This document shows, one piece after another, positions 60,683 to 64,000 of a stretch of 64,000 bases of DNA. The translations under genes were made by a program, and so were the position numbers. The notes beneath the pieces were generated by a model. That model did not search any database. It was not told where the DNA came from and saw nothing but the letters and a program-made list of their open reading frames with translations. How positions within the stretch are numbered: the stretch's first letter is position 1; each line of letters starts with the position of its first letter. The stretch covers positions 186,001 through 250,000 of the forward strand of contig JAOTOL010001563.1 in assembly GCA_034440575.1 (NCBI GenBank). Reading direction: 5' to 3'. The DNA is from Imbricaverruca yamaguchii (Eukaryota > Arthropoda > Thecostraca > Neoverrucidae).

Positions 60683-62116
60683 AGAGCTCCCAGTTGTGAC
60701 GGAAAGGCGGAAACTGGCAGGACACTTCTCCATGCCTTCTCAGACCCCTGCTGACACTGCACGTTACACGCTGCTCAGACGTTTGGCGCAACGCAACACC
60801 GCCCCCGCACCTCAGAAAATCCGGAGTGCGCGCATGGTTTCTAGATCAATCCCACATCCAGTACATATCCCATTGTTTATCAAAATCCAATCCAATTCAA
60901 AATCCGTACGGATTATCCAATAATTGCACACTCTAGATCATCAATCATCAATTATTGATACCAACATGTCGCCACAAAAAGAACAAACAAATAGCCCCAC
61001 ACTTGAGGGTTCGAATTCTATCGCCAGGTAAAATGGAACCAGAACAGCCACGAGGTACAGGACGGACTAGTCCAACTTCCGTTTTCTTAAAGCATGCATT
61101 ATTTGATGCTTCGGAATTAGAGCTCGTTCAGACGCTGGACGTCAATGATGAAACCGGTTACTTCGGGCATTGCCTTGCTACCTACTGTCACTGACTCTGA
61201 GGACCAAGAGGCATATCAGCTGTATGGCTCAACACAGGCTTTGTGACCCAACACAAATAGGCATTGTCATCCAACATCAAGAGGTTTTACAAGAGCCAAC
61301 ATCCATAGGGCTTATGCATTCCACCATATGTAAGTCTTCACTCTTCAGCCATCAAGCAAGTATAGGGCTTGGATTAGGTTTCATTTAGCCAGCATTATTA
61401 CTATTATCGCCTTCAAGAATATTACTCTTTATGTAACTAAATCAGTACGTTTCATACTCATATGAGTATTTCTTTATGAATATACCATTGCATGATATTG
61501 TTGATATTCTTCATATTTATTATCAGTGTTCTTCTATTTTGTACTTCCCTTCCTCTTTCCATTCCCACTGCCAATGATGCCCTTAAGTATTTTATACCAT
61601 TATTATAATTATCGCATTCGCAGGGGTGATTTCAAGACATCACTATACGCGTTTATCATCAACCATAATACACAAACAATTACAATAGCAACGCAATATC
61701 ACAATTTTAAACCTTGATCTGTTGCAAAATCACATGGCCTAATTAATTCCTTCTGAGTTATTTTGGATGGGCTGGAGGTACCAACAGCCTCCATGATCAG
61801 TCATGACTATTATACACCGCGGCCCACCGGCGAAGCAGTGTGGGCGGAGCCATAAGCAGTGAATGTGCATAAAGTGCGTCGTGAACCACCCAATAAACAA
61901 ACAAACGACTATTGTACATGTCTTGCGCTATCAGAAGCATGAGCATGTTATCAGTAAGCATTGGGTATCTCAAAGCGTCCATGATCTCTTGCAAAACTAC
62001 CAACTGGCAAATGCAGCAGGTACATAACTGACATTATCACCCTCATCAGACGATGAGCAAAGTCATAGAGAATCACTTCACAATACACATTACTCAAATA
62101 TGTTCATATATTCTTT
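60683..62116. other. No gene recognised
   Basis: AT-rich DNA apart from the SINE at 61816. Confidence 0.4.
61816..61906 (+). mobile_element. tRNA-derived SINE (head A), 3' half
   Basis: CGCGGCCCACCGGCGAAGCA, GTGTGGGCGGAGCCATAAGC and GCATAAAGTGCGTCGTGAAC, then (AATAAAC)-type tail. The tRNA-like head is missing. Confidence 0.8.
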
Positions 62117-62867
62117 TTAACCTGCCCCACCTCGGGGGTTGATATGCCCCTCCCCTGTTTTCTGCGGATATTGAAAAACGACGTGGTGTAATGCGCCGAA
62201 ATTTGGCATACCTTTTCCCACATCAATTTGGCAATCTAGGGTCAACGAGGTGGTCAAGGTCATGTGAAGCTACCTCCAGAAAAGTTCAATCAGTTGCCAC
62301 GCTTTAACTGATAAAGATAATTTACCGAAACTTTCAGCGTTTGCTCATCTTTGGGGAGAGCACAAAACGCACAAAGGAATTTTTTTCTCGTTTCTGATGA
62401 TATTAATTCACATATTTGACAAGTATGACTAGCATTGAAGATTCTGGCTAAAGTAAGGATTTTTATGGGAGGAAGTTCGCTTGAAACAACGTTTTGCGAT
62501 CCGATCTACCCATTATAAAAAAATGAAGGAAACTGAACTCAAAATTGTGAAGAAAAAAATCGGTGGGGGAAATACATTTTGGCCATGGTCGTTCTTGCCT
62601 TCCTTTTCTGATCCAAATGCTTTTGTTTTTTTTAATATACTCCAAAACGAACTCCCCGGGGCCAAAACATAAGGTCAGTTGTGAAAATATGGACCCATAG
62701 TGACATCACTTTTGGGGCGATAATAGTTTGCGGGTGGTTTCTAACCCTACTCGTGCCACCTTTTTCGTTTTCGTGCGACGCTTAGTTTGGAGATTAGAGA
62801 GGGTTGTAGCAAACCCCCTCGGAGATGGTGTGAAGATCTGACCGGAAAGACCAGAAAGGGTGGTTAA
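62117..62867 (-). mobile_element. TTAA-flanked miniature transposon, family 1, copy 4 (751 bp)
   Basis: Bounded by TTAACCTGCCCCACCTCGGG at the left and AGACCAGAAAGGGTGGTTAA at the right. The interior (AAATTTGGCATACCTTTTCC, CTAGGGTCAACGAG, GCTTAGTTTGGA) matches the reverse-oriented copy 3. Confidence 0.75.
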
Positions 62868-64000
62868 CATCAGTTAGACTTTTGGCATCACCCCTCTTCC
62901 CTCCACTAAAAAATAGCGTAACCTTCAGGACACTCCTAGAGTACTATAGGACATCTACATTCACCATGAGCTATGCATCTTACCTTTTAATCATCCCATA
63001 ACTTGATGATAATACAACAGGACACTTGGACACAATGGTATTTTTCCCCTTGTGACAAGGGGTAATTTTACAACAGACTATACGGCAAGTACTCTCAGTA
63101 TTTGGAATTTGATCAAGGGATATCAGTGTTTCACTGTCCTTAATATGGTGTGCATATTGCTGAGCTTGCAAACACAACACTGATATAAACACAAAATAAA
63201 GGTTGTATAAGCAAGCACAAATCCATGAGGGGAATTAGGGCAACTTCATTGGTCATGTAGCACACACATCCACGACCAGGATGTTAGTGAAAAGGATATA
63301 ATAAAAGTTAGTGGGAAAGTATGTGAAATCAGTATTCATCAAGTCATATGGTCCATGCACAGCATTGCATATATCCAGCTGTTTTGAATGCCTTCTCCAG
63401 AGGATGTGTGGTGCATTGGCTCTTCTTTAGCATTGCAGCAAGGTCAACCAACCAGACCAGGATCTATGGTAGCAAGAGCTGAATACCTTAACCACTTAGC
63501 CATCCCTGCCTTGCCAAATTAGCCAAATTTTCATTGGGTCTTGAAAAGCTACATGCCAAAAAAAATGCTTTAGCTTGGATGAATAATTGCCCAAATGTAT
63601 CAATTCATACAGTAAGTGCAAATGGAATAAGACAATTTTGTACACAAAGATATAAAATGGATATATCCAGTTTTTTTTTCAATTCAGTACCAATATGTGG
63701 TAAGTTTAGAATAGAAGCATCTATGCTTGATATTTCTCACACATAAACAAAACACCCAATACTGATCAACATCATAAATGGCTAGTTTCAGGGGTGTGGT
63801 ATTTTAGGATCCATTGGGGGCTGGGTGGGGGGCTCAGCCCTGGGTCAACCAACCTATGGTGCCCCCAAACAATAATTTCTACCTGGATTTGTGCCACTCT
63901 ATTTTGCCATCTTGAAAAAAAAGAATTCCATATATAATATTTTTCATTTTCCAGTTTTCCATGAATTTCACCTATCTTGGGACTATTTTCTCCCCAGGAA
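62868..64000. other. No gene recognised to the window end
   Basis: AT-rich DNA with a SINE head remnant at 63448. Short ORFs are unsupported. Confidence 0.4.
63448..63512 (-). mobile_element. SINE head A remnant
   Basis: The minus strand reads GGCAGGGATGGCTAAGTGGT TAAGG (A-box region) with a worn B box; core and tail are replaced by unrelated sequence. Confidence 0.5.

Overview
The window looks like nuclear DNA of an invertebrate animal, probably an arthropod. Evidence: spliced GT-AG exons of a eukaryotic gene, tRNA-derived SINEs, decayed LINE and DDE-transposase fragments, TTAA-flanked miniature elements, many micro- and minisatellites, and AGGTTAGGTTAG-like words common in arthropod genomes. 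No prokaryotic operon, rRNA or CRISPR array is visible. The species cannot be read from the sequence.

The one convincing gene runs right to left on the minus strand: the N-terminal part of a translation initiation factor eIF4G-like protein. Six exons (48278-48392 with the start codon, 47062-47178, 28750-29012, 24664-24760, 19535-19785, 16118-16883) have consensus splice sites, and their phases match at all five junctions. Together they give 536 uninterrupted codons plus one base. The protein is low-complexity (polyQ 92-113, a VPIIDPN motif at 246-252, then a long Ala/Pro/Val/Thr region). The eIF4E-binding site, MIF4G and MA3 domains must lie on exons beyond the left edge. A GC-rich, CCAAT-containing stretch at about 48.4-48.9 kb is the likely promoter, with another GC island at 58.3-58.6 kb.

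The remainder is intronic or intergenic repeat DNA. 0-5.2 kb: LINE RT and RNase H fossils, a 363-bp TIR element, a 228-bp duplication. 5.4-8 kb: a ~104-bp GC minisatellite and a GC island with a TATA box. 8-16 kb: repeats, SINEs and a TTAA element. 16-48 kb: eIF4G introns loaded with SINEs, TTAA elements, a polypurine tract, E-box and 55-bp arrays, a transposase fossil and a strongly diverged ~22-bp satellite. 48-64 kb: a 78-bp-arm inverted repeat enclosing a hammerhead-like core, two neighbouring 35-bp arrays (one open in all six frames), a TTAA element and SINEs.

The points most worth following up are the family of SINEs with different tRNA-like heads on a shared core and tail, the two TTAA element families with hairpin ends, the 35-bp two-type array, the hammerhead-bearing inverted repeat, and minisatellites that abut eIF4G splice sites.
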